64,000 nucleotides of DNA, taken from contig NW_019091607.1 in the NCBI RefSeq assembly GCF_001949145.1, positions 272,660-336,659 of the forward strand, written 5' to 3'. Position 1 is the first letter of the stretch. Each line of letters begins with the position of its first letter. Source of the DNA: Acanthaster planci (taxonomy: Eukaryota; Echinodermata; Asteroidea; Valvatida; Acanthasteridae). The notes under the pieces were generated by a model, which was given only the letters and a program-made list of their open reading frames with translations, was not told the DNA's origin and did not search any database. Of this stretch, positions 52,994 through 64,000 are shown piece by piece. The translations under genes were made by a program, and so were the position numbers.

Positions 52994-53102
52994 AATAAAC
53001 TTTCGCCCCCTCCAATCCTCCCTCCCGCAACTCAAACGTACATGTAGCATTCATTTTGACCCCAGGTAATAGTCAGAAATCTGTGAGTTGGAATCAAATA
53101 AA
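52994..53102 (+). promoter_or_regulatory. Candidate poly(A) signals of the cyclase gene
   Basis: AATAAA occurs at 52994-52999 and again at 53097-53102, 131 and 234 bases after the stop codon. They are the first canonical hexamers downstream on this strand; actual use is not known. Confidence 0.5.
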
Positions 53103-55458
53103 ACCCATAGCGTTTTCCACTTACTCTTACAATTTCATTTGAAGATTATGCTGACTTGCGGAGATATGTTCAAGTACATAACACAACTAATTTACTTCTG
53201 ACCAATGGAAGTTTAAGCAGTTTATCTTGCAAGTGTACGCATCACTGAAATGAAGTCCTCCAGTGTATTTAAGCTGTTTGGACTCTCTACTCATTTTGAA
53301 TGACTAGTTCCAAACTTGATGAAACTGATGCCTGTACTTCAGAAGTCAATGGTCGTTTAATTGTGCAACTAGTGTTTTTTCTTTTTTTTTACAGAGAAAA
53401 CCTTAGTTGCACTTGTGCAATTTACTTCAGTTAATTTTATCAAGGTGCTGATCTTGGTTAGTTCTGTAAAGTTAACCACTTTGAACTATTTAAGAATGCT
53501 GTTTTGTTGGTGGAAAATAGTGTACGTTTTAACATCAAAGAACAGAACCCTGTTCGATGCAGTATCTTAACGAAAGAGCAGTCTTTTGTGATTGAAATTA
53601 TCTTCACAGCGCATTATTGGATGTGAATGAATTTTTCAGTTTCGAAATGATAACATTTAAATTTAATACAAAACAGAACACTTCAAAACAGAAACTTCAG
53701 ACAATTGCTTTAAAAGAAAATTGTTTTTACTTTTGCGTTGCACTTGTTATTAGGCGACACGCTGCATACATGGTTTTGGGAAAAGAAAATCCTGTAAAGT
53801 TTGATCGAAAAGCACACTTTTTAAGAAAATTATACCATAAATAGTCCATGACTAACAGACCCGTGAGTAAGATCCTTCGTCATAGGCCTACTTGACAGTT
53901 GCAGGAGACTCTCCAGTTTTTATTGATCATCCTACAGATACGAAAGGGAGTAAGCGCGGACAAAGTCACAATTTAGCGCCCTCTGTGGGCTGTGCCGAGA
54001 GAGCAAGGGGAGAATATCTGACCTTAATAGCTGATATTTATGTACACATATTTATGTTTCCGTGGCAATACGTTGCCACGGAAATTTGACAAAAAATGAA
54101 AAGAGCTCAGCTTAAGAAAATTGTTGTTGTTTATTATGATTTCTAGCTGTTTTAGGTGAGGATTTAGGCATATAGAACAACCTTTAAAATCAAAATCTTT
54201 ACTTCGACGAACTATAACTATGCTTCAAGGTTGCTTTAGGAGGTTCAATGAGAATCTGCCAATCTACAAATTATAATTATGTCTAATCAAGGTATGTTGC
54301 TGATTTACCCTTTTCCAGTCGTGTTTTAATCTGATTAACATCGGAAACACTGTAACCCGCTTTTGATATGATTTTACCCATTTGCATGGATAAGGGTCAA
54401 AAAGGGAACTATGTGAATCAAAACACACACATATCCTCTGTAGTCCAATAATGAATTCTATTGTTTGGTACATGTACATGTCAGCCAAGTTTCTTGACAA
54501 TTGTTTATAAAGTGAGTATCAAAAAAGTTAATAATAGTATTTTGAATGAACGCATGAGTGAGCAATTGAATTCTGCTGGCAAATGGTAGAATAATTACCA
54601 TGTGACTCAACGTACATTAAAAATCTATTTCAAAAAGTCAGAGACGATTAAGGCAGCCATGTTCAAAGAGCCTAAATGGCCAATGAATGCCTCCCCACCG
54701 CCTAGATTTTCATCAATGTGACACATTTGTCTAAGAAAATAGACATCAGGCAAACTAAATACAAAGTAAGTAAATGGTCAGTAAAAATACGTGTACATGT
54801 ATTACCTTCACGAAAATAAGGAACCACACCTGACCAAAAAATATTTCAGCCAAAACATGTGGAGGACTCCGCCCCAAAACAAAAAGAATGCGGGGAAAAA
54901 ACTTTAGGAATGAAAACAACGAAACCGTTTGAAGTGAAGAGAAAAACTTGGCTCAAAGAACAGGCCACGCCCATTTAATTTTTGTCATTAACTGCACTTT
55001 TATTAAAAAGAGAACCTTATTTAGTACACTTGACTGAAGTTATGGTCATTTTTAATAATGCAGTAAATGAATTTCTAGGCGCACAGAATCTAAAAGCACT
55101 CCATTCCGAATTTATTTCCCGCCACTGTCCGTGCTGAAAGTCGACCACTATGTACGATGTATAAACCCGCACGAAATGCACTGACATTCTTCTTCAGGTG
55201 TCCATTATTAAAGTGTCATTCACTGTGCTTTAGTTTAAGGACTCTATTTAAAGAGTTAAATTAAAATGTACATGTAGGCCTACATATACGTGCAGTGAAA
55301 CAAAGTTGGGGTCGGATGTCGACCTGGCCACGCATATACATGTATTATTACACAAACATGCACATCATATTGGTAGTACAGTATTGGTAAATTGCACTGT
55401 TGATTAGAATAACTGCATATTTTATGGTGGCAATTCATACGACAGCCACCTTTGATTG
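53103..55458. other. Intergenic space between convergent cyclase and PIN4 genes
   Basis: AT-rich, no exon recognised. It contains a perfect 12-bp stem with a 4-base loop at 54057-54084. The density of ACATGT/TACATGTA motifs rises from here to the window end. Confidence 0.5.
54057..54084. repeat. Perfect 12-bp stem, 4-base loop palindrome
   Basis: TTTCCGTGGCAA, loop TACG, then TTGCCACGGAAA, the exact inverse. It lies in intergenic AT-rich DNA. No T-run follows that would suggest a Pol III or bacterial-type terminator. Confidence 0.85.
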
Positions 55459-55464
55459 TTTATT
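55459..55464 (-). promoter_or_regulatory. PIN4: Candidate PIN4 poly(A) signal
   Basis: TTTATT on the + strand is AATAAA on the PIN4 strand, about 390 bases after the PIN4 stop codon. I did not find a closer canonical hexamer. Confidence 0.3.
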
Positions 55465-55857
55465 ACATGTAGTTGTGTTCTTATGGATGTTTGATGAGGG
55501 AACTCTACGCGTTTCTAGCGGTGATAACAAAAAATCCCACTTGTGGAACTGTAACTTACATGTATACACGAATTCATGCGGAAAACTGTACCGTTTTATC
55601 AAATGTCAATGTTTCCTCAGCCTGATGGCCACTGAACATAAGACATTGTCTTGTAGGCTTCCATGGTGCACGGTTTACAAATATTATAAAATTTGCAAGC
55701 ATTAAAAGAAATAGTATACATGTATATAATGTGAATATGATGTCTGAAATCAGTTTTGTGAATATATACATGTACACATACAGGTATATGCACGACCAAT
55801 GATGGAAATTAAGGCAATGGAGTTAAAATACACATTTGAAATTATTACTTGTTTCTG

Positions 55858-56016
55858 TCATTTCTTTCCCTCAATCATGATGATGTGATAACCAAATTTC
55901 GTCTTGACAGGAGGATTTGTGTAAATAGGTTTATCCGTTGTGCTAGTGGCTAGAGCGAATGCCGCATCCTGAAATGGTCCGACCATTGAGCCCCTGGTCA
56001 TCCAACCGAGGTCCCC
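55858..56016 (-). CDS. PIN4: PIN4 coding exon 4 with stop
   Basis: Acceptor TTTGCCAG; codes [15 protein letters not shown] to the C-terminus MIEGKK and a TGA stop. The open frame continuing upstream of 56016 is intron. Confidence 0.95.
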   Translation of the reverse strand, partial: GDLGWMTRGSMVGPFQDAAFALATSTTDKPIYTNPPVKTKFGYHIIMIEGKK

Positions 56017-59000
56017 CTGGCAAAGGAATGGCAAGAAAAACCAATGAATTTGGCACTTGTCTTCACTGAAAACCTGGTCATTGTAAGTAGTTTCCTTGTG
56101 AAGCTTCAATGATCTGGAGCCAGATGAAACCCGGGAATCATGCTTACCAAAAAAAAAGAGAGTAAATTTACACACTCGGGCCAAGCATGAAAATGCTGAA
56201 AACATTGCAGAATGGTTACTGTAACGTATTTGTACATGTGCGTGCAAAAAAAAGTTCTGCCCTAGTAAATCTGCTAATGCACTTTTGCCAACTCTGCCTA
56301 CTGTGTTTTCAAAGGTCACAGGTTATGCAGCACAAACATTGAGGAACTGGAACCATCTTGGGCACTGTGGGCAATGACAAATTACTTGTACATTTACATG
56401 TACCGCACAAAAGTTATTCCAAGCAAAACTTGTCCATTGTTAAATTTCCGTTTAGGTATTAGTGGTTTCAAAAACTAGTTCCAAATAATGGAGTTTTCAT
56501 TAAGATAATCACAGTGAGAATAAAAACATAAAAGTGTATTGGTCCAATTTCTTTTTAACTTTGTATACACTGTACATGTACTGGAATTCTGGACGGCCAA
56601 TCTGAAATCAGCAAGATAAAGGTTTTGATGAGGATGAAGTGAACTTTCTGTTCATCCATGCCTGCTGTGTCTGAGACAGCTCTAAGGGGTGGAACTAGAA
56701 CTTCGTTTCAGGGGGCGGGACAATATTTTTTCAGGAGGAATTATTTTCTTATGGAATCTTTATGGCTCTGAGGAGGGAGGAGGCTAAATCCTTGGGGCTT
56801 TTATGCAATTTTTGGAAGGAAACACATATCTTGGAGTTGAATACAGACTTTGCATGGTCCAAACAAATCCATCAATATTATCTGGAGCAAATAAGATCCT
56901 TGGTCTCCTGAGAAGAAACTTGAGATCTTGCAATGAAAAGACCAAATCCACTGCCTACAAAAAGACTAGTTGGACCCAAATTACATTACTGCAGCAGTAT
57001 GTGGGACCCACATACACAGACTGTTAACAGAAGAAGTTGAGAAAGTCCCATGCGGAGCAGCACGCTTTGTCAAAAAAGAGTAAAGATGTGAATTCAGTGT
57101 TATCAAGCTTCTTCATCAACCTCAGTGGGAAAGACTTGATGTCGGACACTTGAAATCACATCTAACCATCATATTCAAGGAGCTACAATGAAGGTGTAAA
57201 TCATCTCATCCCATCTTACATTGACCAACTTAAAGTTGCAAAAGAAGCAAAAGACCACAAGAATCACTTTCAACAAGAATTATTACAGGTTCTCGCTCCA
57301 CCAATATACTTATTTCTACCAAAAACTGGAATGAAACCTAATCCCAGCAGATATTAAGGAATCATCTGACTTGAAGTACTTTAAAGCCAGACTTGAAGCA
57401 ATTGAGTTCATGCAGTCAATTTCTGAAAATTCTGATTCTGATCATATGAAATGGTCCACAAAATTGTTCTCTGGTTATTTAAAAAAAAAAAAAATCATAA
57501 TACCCCTTTATTAAGGGGAGAGGGCAATGGCCCTGGTTCTACTAATGAAGAGCCTATGGAACGTTCAAACAAGAGCATTGTGTATTCTCATCAGGAAAAC
57601 AGGTCCCGCTGGAAATAGAGCGTGTACCCAAATGGGAGCAACTCAAAACAGAGCCAACGGTGTCTCTATGAATTCATGTTAGTCTGTTCCCCTTCTGATG
57701 GAAACAAATCCTGAGGGTGATCTTTGCATGTACATGTACATTTAAGAAACACTTGATCACTCGATCTTAGCGTGATCAGTTGATCTGAGTTACAGCATGA
57801 TTTGTTGGTAATTCAACCATCAGCTAATTTCCTTTTCTTTCAAAATCATGATTGCGAAAGATCATTTCAACCAAGAAAAATAAATTTGAAGATTTCATGC
57901 AGAATCGACCAATCGTATAGAGCCCTAGGCTAGGGTAGGTCGGCCAAATGTGTCCAACATACCGGTCCATTTACATGTACATCACAGGGCCTGTACGTTC
58001 TATGGTGGTCAGACAACCAAGGACAACTATGCCGACTCACCCCTTGTCTTGCCTTGTCTTCACTGTACTGTTCTGCCACCACATTGAACCGCACACCAGA
58101 CTGCAGTTTCTCCATTGCCTCCATGCATTTAGAGTGCTTCTCACAAAGAATGTGCCTCACCTTGAAGTAAAAATCACCAAACAGTCTCTTCTGTAAACAT
58201 GAGAACTAAATGTATATGCTTCCCCCATTCAATACATGTAGGTGTATGCATGTCACACATGAGGAGGTTAAGGATGAGACAGATGGTTCAAGCATTACTG
58301 ATCTTAATTTTCATATTTCTACATCTTTCAATGGCAGAAGATTATGAAAACATAAGAATGAAGTTTTAACCAAGCTTCTTATAACCCTACCCTTCTAGGT
58401 GAGTCAAAAAAATCATACTGGGGTCCACCTGTAAACTTAGAGGATAGAGGACTGACGCAGGTGGAAAGGTAAGAAATCCCCCCAAATCCCTTGAACATTG
58501 TATCAGTGCTCTTGAAGGCATTTGTACACCATGCAAATTTATACATGTACATGCTGGGTCAATGTGTAAATTTCATAGAACTTACATGGATTGGGATTTT
58601 AACAAGTCAGTTGCCAATTTCTCCAGTAAATCCAGTCAATTTCATCATGCACCAGAAAAATCAAAGAAGATACTCTTTGCTGGAGCTGCACTGTAAGTCC
58701 ATTTATTTTCTTCATGGGACAATTTTATGACAGGTGTTGAGAGGAAGTGGGAACATCCCCTTGCTTCCTTAATTAACAACCTATGGTCCCCGTACAGTGA
58801 TTAAATTCAAAATTTACAGCCTCTTAAGATTTGCTGGGTTCTTCAGACCTGAACTTGGCTCTTACCTTGACTGCTGTCCCTCCCTTCTTTTGCTTTCCCC
58901 CTCCATCGTCATCTGGAAATAGACAGGTGCATATCGACATTAATAATGTACATGTACATCATCGGCATGTACGGTTGCACACACATCCGAAGTGCTACTG

Positions 59001-60742
59001 GTGCACCGGGGAACTGCATTGTTATCGTTACAGGTACTGCTCAAACATTCTATCGGTTGGAGGCTGTTCAACCTACATGTACTGCGTATGCATCTAGGCA
59101 AAGGGGCAATGATCCATTTTTTGGCACAAGGAGTTACATGTACATGTACTTGTTTCGTTCATTTCTAAGGCAATCTAAAAATAACTCCAGTGCAAGTTTT
59201 TGGGTATGCCGGTAATATTTTACTGCATAAAATCGTGAATTTTTAAGGTTTTTTACGACAAGGTGTAATATAAGGGTAATAACTGAGATTAATTTCCCAT
59301 TGACTAGAGCACTAATCATGCCCCTGAGTCCAGATGGGGCAAAAAGGAACAATTACCAATCAGAGATAAGAAACAAGACCCAATGATGTCATGTCGACTG
59401 TAAGAATTCCTGAAACCAACACTTCTGCCTGGGAAGTACATGTACACGGATGAAATAGCCATTGAGTCAGCTCGAGCCCCTTCTTTCAGGACACCCGTAC
59501 ATTTCTGTTTCAGCCTTTTTCCAACTTCTTACAAGAAAATTGTATATTTGGGGACCCTGGTCCTATATGAACCGGTACATGTATAATCAAAGGGATAATA
59601 GATAATAGAAGGGAAATCTACATTCACTTTTGGATTCACCTTGGTAGATGACGAGTACGACTTGACATCATGCTCAATTACTGTAGGGTTGATGTTGTGA
59701 AAAGAGGGCGGGGTTTTGAATTTTTGGGGAAATGATATGAGGGGAAAGTGTGTTTCACACAACATGGAACACGGTGGGTTCAAGTTTGCATGGTTGGTTT
59801 ATCAGCCAGAAAGCCACATTTTCTCACAATTTACAATTTAAAATTTCCAAAAACTAGGGCTCAGCACAATAAAGAGAGTGTTACCTTTGGGCTGTTTTTT
59901 TTGGGGAGGTGGTGGGAACAACCACTTTTACAAGATTAAAATGGCAAAAATTGGGGGGTTCCCAAAATAAACAATCCCCCAACAAGGTTTTTGTGAGACC
60001 AGAATTATTTCTGCAGCTCTGCTTAGGGAAGTCTTCCTTAAGGAATCATTTTGGGGTGACATATTGCCATAAAATGTGACATAATATATGACTTCTGGCA
60101 GTAGAACTTAGAAGACATGCACATGCAACTATACTGCAACACCATGTACATAACATGATGTAGACTCATCAGATGTGATAAAAGCAGGGTCCTATGGCCT
60201 TCACCATGACTGATAATACAAATCTAATCCTTACTTTACTAGGTCAAGTACTAAACATTAGTACTACTAGCAGTAGTACTTAAGAGCAGTAGGCCCTACT
60301 GATAAATTATTTTTACAGCCAACTAATGAGCCAAGATCTCACAATTTTAATTTTTATTCACGGTTATTTTAAAGCGCTCTTTTGATATTCGCTTTTGATG
60401 GATAACCAAAGTTGGGATGGACAAACTCAATGCAGGAAAACAAGCCTCTTTAAAGAGGCCGGGCCAAGCATGCCAAGACAAGATCAACAACCGCAGGACT
60501 ACTTCTTCAATCCTGCGATGCGCCCAGGGCCGGGGATAATGGTCGGACCTACATGTCTACATGTAATAACTTAAATAAGTACTATGTCATGATGTATGTA
60601 AGCCTACATTGGTCCAACCATTCTTAATCTTACCGGCTGCTGCAGCACCGCCTGGTTTCCCTTTGCCCCCTTTCCCTTTGGCACCACCTCCGCCGCCTTT
60701 GGCCCCTCCTGATCCCCCACCACCACCCTTGTTCTTAGGCAT
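55858..60742 (-). CDS. PIN4: Peptidyl-prolyl cis-trans isomerase NIMA-interacting 4 (parvulin 14), four exons, 144 aa
   Basis: A parvulin-type prolyl isomerase. In other animals PIN4 is a small nuclear/nucleolar protein linked to pre-ribosome maturation and DNA binding. Exons in transcript order: 60742-60634, 58912-58866, 58160-58041 and 56016-55858; every junction is GT-AG and the frame is continuous. Residues 1-36 are a Gly/Lys-rich basic tail starting MPKNKGG; 37-52 form a short DDD...[10 protein letters not shown] linker; 53-144 form the parvulin fold, with [40 protein letters not shown] and [10 protein letters not shown]. The two conserved family histidines are present (His55, His136). 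Length is close to the vertebrate protein. The largest intron (exon 3 to exon 4) holds a dead LINE fragment on the opposite strand. It is head to head with GPALPP1 and convergent with the cyclase gene. Identification rests on near-identity of the whole domain to the known family. Confidence 0.95.
56803..57425 (+). pseudogene. Degenerate LINE reverse-transcriptase C-terminal fragment
   Basis: Frame pieces on the + strand match the tail that follows the reverse transcriptase in CR1/Jockey/L2-type non-LTR elements. [15 protein letters not shown] and TKSTAYK come first (56885-56960), then a shifted VGPTYTD in place of [26 protein letters not shown] (about 57055-57115), QWERLDV, and finally a block resembling the ending NSLP-DI...SLDSFKARL (about 57330-57400). 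Several frameshifts and stops show it is dead. It is inserted antisense in the large PIN4 intron. The clade cannot be settled from this part. Confidence 0.8.
57426..58040. other. Remaining PIN4 intron 3 sequence
   Basis: A run of 15 A at about 57480-57495 lies just after the LINE fragment and could be its decayed tail. Nothing else recognised. Confidence 0.45.
58041..58160 (-). CDS. PIN4: PIN4 coding exon 3
   Basis: Exactly 40 codons in phase 0, acceptor CTTCAAG and donor GGG/GTGAGT. It codes VRHILCEKH through EDKARQG. Confidence 0.95.
58866..58912 (-). CDS. PIN4: PIN4 coding exon 2 (47 bp)
   Basis: A very short exon, acceptor TTTCCAG and donor CAAG/GTAAGA. It codes [15 protein letters not shown] after the split Asp codon, matching the family linker just before VRHILC. 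It is easily missed by open-frame searches. Confidence 0.88.
58913..60633 (-). other. PIN4 intron 1
   Basis: No nested exon recognised. It includes several TACATGTACATG motifs and the 14-bp palindrome CCTCTTTAAAGAGG near 60446. Confidence 0.6.
60634..60742 (-). CDS. PIN4: PIN4 coding exon 1
   Basis: Starts at ATG (60742-60740), codes the Gly/Lys-rich N-tail and ends in phase 1 at GCCG/GTAAGA. A longer open frame upstream of this ATG is probably untranslated, because family members begin with this basic MP-K-rich tail. Confidence 0.9.
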
Positions 60743-61484
60743 GGGGAAACCCGGACAAAAAGACGACAAGAAAGCCCACAAAACTATTTTCACTTGGCAA
60801 GCCTACATTCATTCATGTGGTTTGCTGGGTCGACGTGCTCGCCACATGACATGGAGTAATGAAATAACAAACAAACAATACGAGTGGCGGTCCCGCTTTA
60901 TCCAATTGCTGCGACTCTTTCATCCAACACGTCTTATCTGACCAATGGTGAGCTAGCTACGATTCATCTTGGTACTGGCAAGTATGGGAGCACGCGGGGG
61001 AAGCTGATGAACTTGAAGATGTGTTAGAACGCCAACCCTGTTTTCTTGGTTTTGGAAAGTATGAAGCATAAGTTCATATCTCACAGAAAATCTGAAGTCT
61101 TTTTCAGCGTAAAAAAATTAAAATACTCATTAATGGGATGCTTCTTCATGATGATTTTGAAGTTTTGTGTTGGTCTAGATTCCGGACACAAGAGTCATAA
61201 CGCTATTATTAGCTTGGGCCGGGCCCGGCGTTTTTTGTAATCCTTCCATTGTGCGGGTATTGTACATATGTATATCTCCCCCAGTTTTTTGTCACTTTAA
61301 TCATGCTTTATTCCTCCATGCTTTAATCTTGTAAAACTGGTTAGCCCCCCTCTGTTTATTGCGCTGACCTATTTTTCTGAAATTTGGAATCATAAATTGT
61401 GAGAATATGTGACTTTCTCACTGTTGAACCAGCCATGGAAATTTGAATCCACAACATTTATGAAACCGATGTGTCATTTGTGTC

Positions 61485-61510
61485 AAATGTGTCATTTAAA
61501 TGACACATTT
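61485..61510. repeat. Perfect 26-bp palindrome
   Basis: The 13-base half AAATGTGTCATTT is followed directly by its exact inverse. Copies of GTGTCAT flank it on both sides (61471 and 61520). It lies between the PIN4 and GPALPP1 starts. Confidence 0.9.
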
Positions 61511-61609
61511 ACATGTATGTGTCATGTGTTAAAACACACTTTTCAGGTATAATTCTTCTTAAAACTCAAAACCCTGCCCTCTTTAGTCTTTTCACAACAT
61601 CAACCCTGT

Positions 61610-61657
61610 GAGGTCCGACGTCTGTCCCGCTCCCACATCGCGGGTGGATGTCGGACC
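61610..61657. repeat. Imperfect hairpin
   Basis: AGGTCCGAC...CCCGC at 61610-61629 pairs with GCGGG...GTCGGACCT at 61639-61657; the stem is about 18 bp with a few mismatches and the loop about 9 bases. Confidence 0.7.
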
Positions 61658-63375
61658 TTACAAGTTACAGCTCTGAGGTAGGTGCACATCAGAACTCGGA
61701 GACAGTCCTTGTATTGGAGAAGTCCCTTTATTCAAGGACAAAATCAGTCCCCGGAAAGAGAGAATGTACATGTACCTCTAAATGGGGTACATTTTTTTCA
61801 AGGCGGCTTAATCCTTCCATTGCTCTGGGGATCTTTCAATGCCTTAATTGGATTCAGCAGAAGATAACTCCTTAGTCTGCCGTTTAAAAAAGATCCACGG
61901 TTCTAGAATTACAAGCAGGACCAATGGCACATAAAGGGTAGGGCTGTTTCAATTCGAATAATTCACTATTCAAATATTCGACCTTCAATACGATCGAATA
62001 TCTGGATATTTGGTCGCACCGACAAACCATTTACATACAAAATCAGTTGCAAAAATGCACTCAATTGTACATAACAATCACTTTAACAGCATCTCACTTC
62101 TAGGATTATCTCTAGACATGATTAAGCAAGATTGAAGAGAAGAAAAGTACTTTTTGCCTTCTTGAAAGTTTCTATTCCTGTTAAGTTTTTTAATGACTAC
62201 TTTTTGAATCATAGGATGCATCATTCTGTTGCTTTTCATTTCAATCTGCTTGAAACAAGCCTCCATTGTGCGATTTTTCTCATTTAAAACAAGAAAATTC
62301 TTCTTTGTTGACATGTACCGAGTCAAGTTGGCAAACGGTCAAGTTGTCCAAGCTCTAGGCCTGTGCCCTGATATTGTGACAGTCTGATGATGTGGGCAAG
62401 GACTGGTAATGCTCATGAAATGGCAAATTGATGCCATACATGTACATTGTATGCCGAGTCACTGGGCTGCTGGACTCGTCTGTTTTACTTTTGACTTTGA
62501 CCATGGATGTGATGGAGCAACATTGTACATATATAAACACGTAGTCTACAGTAGGCTTACATGTACATGCACATGTTGGGATATTCTTATAGTTTTCTTA
62601 GCACATTTTGACTTTAATTCATTCAGTTAATCACTAATGTTGAATGTAATTTTGTGAAGTTTTGAAACCACATTTTCCAGTTGTATTTGCTTAAATTACG
62701 TATAAATGTACATGTAGTGAACAAGTGCCTGATATTAGTCAGTTAGTTCATGTAAATCCTGATTCTGTGAAGTTCCCTGTAAACCCATGGAACTACATGT
62801 ACAGTAGCTACCTGTAGAGCGCTCTTTTTGCTGCAACAGTCACAGACAGTCAAAAATTCCTTCCACTGGATTGGCCACAGTACATAGACACACACGGGTC
62901 ATTTGACTGACAAGGTACATGTACATGTAACTTTGCATAGGAGGGCTTCAAATGTAGCTCTAATGTGTGACCAACAATAATTTCAGTGGTGAATCTGGCA
63001 GAGAAATGTAATAAAAAAGATGGGTGGACTTGCTGTCTGCAGGCTAGTGTTCGGAGATTGATTGAGCCAATAATGTCATCCTCCCTGCAGCTGTTATAGA
63101 TAATGAAATCCTGATTTAGGAGGGGGGACTGGATAATTTTGACGAGAGAGATTTGCCTCGTATACACATTTACAGTGTAAAGTTGGACATGACCAACTCT
63201 GCTGACATGGTTGGGTCTGTCCTAAGTACATGTACATTGTACATGTACATTTAGGGCAGTGGGCACCATAAGGATATACATGTACAAAATGAACATGTAA
63301 TGCTGGTGTTAGTGGTTTCAGTCAGGAACATTTGTTTTAACTGATGTACTATCTTTTCATTAATTTCACTATCAG

Positions 63376-64000
63376 GGGCAGGTTCAGCAATGTCTGATTC
63401 TTCGGACTGTGATATAGGCCCTGCACTGCCTCCGCACATGAGGGCAGCCAGCAAAGGTGACAGAGCCTCTGGTCCAGAGGAAAGCAGGATGGAAGGTCGC
63501 GTTACCTTTAGGCCTGTTTTGCCTCCCCATCTCTCGAGATCCCTGAGTCCAGAAGGTGTATCGTCTCTGTCAGCAAGACCAGATGAACAGTGCGAAATAG
63601 TTGGTCCGTCACTCTCACCAGATACGAGAACAGATGCAGGGAGAACGGATGGATCGTCTAGTCCTAGCATCTGCCCAATCGGGCCAGTCATGCCTCCTCG
63701 ACTCAACACAAGTGATAAAGGTGAGAAACTTGCCCCTGAGGACAGTCATGATCAGGAGGATAGTGATCCCGAGGACAGCACCTACGGACCCGCCTTGCCA
63801 CCCGGGTTTGCCACCTCCAAACGCCCATCGGACAAACCGTGCACAATAGGCCCTGCACTCCCTCCAGGATTCAGGAAAACAACAGCTGAAGATGACGGGG
63901 ACGTGGACCCTGAAGGAGATGAAGTCTCCGAAGATGAGAGCTCGGATGAAGAAGAAGTCATTGGCCCAATGCTTCCAGCTGATGAGGGCAACTCCTTGCA
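63376..64000 (+). CDS. GPALPP1: GPALPP motifs-containing protein 1, 5' coding part (runs off window)
   Basis: An open frame from ATG at 63390 to the window end, at least 203 codons, carrying repeated GPALPP-type motifs: IGPALPPHM (from 63414), FRPVLPPHL, VGPSLSP, IGPVMPPRL, YGPALPPGF, IGPALPPGF and IGPMLP. Between them are Ser- and Asp/Glu-rich spacers, ending in an acidic run near EDESSDEEE. This repeated motif defines GPALPP1, a conserved, probably nuclear protein of poorly known role; its conserved C-terminal domain would lie beyond 64000. The exon may begin at an acceptor TATCAG (63370-63375) or GGGCAG (to 63381), making the ATG the first codon of this exon or part of a longer N-terminus; an in-frame stop is at 63342-63344. 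Reverse-strand open frames in this stretch (63251-63709 and 63782-63991) are mirrors of the repeats, not genes. Confidence 0.87.

Larger units (their letters stand above)
60743..63375. promoter_or_regulatory. Divergent intergenic region between PIN4 and GPALPP1
   Basis: Probably holds both promoters and any 5' untranslated exon of GPALPP1. A CCAAT motif lies at about 60941-60945, roughly 200 bases from the PIN4 start. It also contains a 26-bp perfect palindrome (61485-61510), an imperfect hairpin (61610-61657) and many TACATGTACATG motifs. No TATA element stands out. Confidence 0.4.

Noticed and set aside
55858-56319. Single 153-codon - strand gene
   Set aside because: Only 55858-56016 is coding (PIN4 exon 4); the rest is intron read through, preceded by a clear acceptor site.
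63251-63709. 152-codon open frame on the - strand
   Set aside because: Mirror of the GPALPP1 repeats; the + frame carries the conserved family motifs.
1-64000. CRISPR array, operon, phage or bacterial mobile island
   Set aside because: No regularly spaced repeats with unique spacers, no prokaryotic gene packing or ribosome-binding sites; the window is clearly eukaryotic.

Overview
This is a window of animal nuclear genome. It holds multi-exon genes with GT-AG introns and UTR-like AT-rich flanks, no operons, many short dispersed repeats and one 794-base assembly gap (32240-33033). A membrane guanylate cyclase with a NIT sensor domain, the fold-back repeat families and the abundant palindrome built on ACATGTACATGT suggest a marine invertebrate, most likely a non-vertebrate deuterostome such as an echinoderm. 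That assignment is inference; the window has no decisive taxonomic marker.

Layout. From 1 to about 44.9 kb I recognise no cellular gene. This stretch holds repeats and relics: a decayed mariner transposase fragment (14.1 kb), an ATATT pentanucleotide array (14.9-15.1 kb), several fold-back (inverted-repeat) elements (23.2, 25.6, 27.9-30.1, 39.75-41.03 and 43.6 kb), a small TIR element (34.5 kb) and dispersed repeat pairs (27.4/40.15 kb and 36.8/48.2 kb). From 44,980 to 52,863 on the + strand lies a complete six-exon gene for a 680-residue NIT-domain receptor guanylate cyclase. From 55,858 to 60,742 on the - strand lies a complete four-exon PIN4 (parvulin peptidyl-prolyl isomerase) gene of 144 residues; its largest intron carries the wreck of a LINE reverse-transcriptase tail. 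From about 63,376 to the window end on the + strand is the 5' coding part of GPALPP1, a protein built on GPALPP repeats, running off the window.

Relationships. The cyclase and PIN4 converge tail to tail; PIN4 and GPALPP1 are head to head about 2.6 kb apart. No functional link between the three is evident. The cyclase should pass a signal from an extracellular NIT domain between two membrane helices to a cytosolic cGMP-forming domain. PIN4 and GPALPP1 are housekeeping-type genes.

The points most worth a second look are the Asp-to-Glu change at the second metal-binding position of the cyclase, and the approximately 2.2-kb near-complete palindrome at 27.9-30.1 kb. The latter shares a palindromic CG-rich subrepeat with a second fold-back element at 39.75-41.03 kb. 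Percent identities and database matches could not be computed here.
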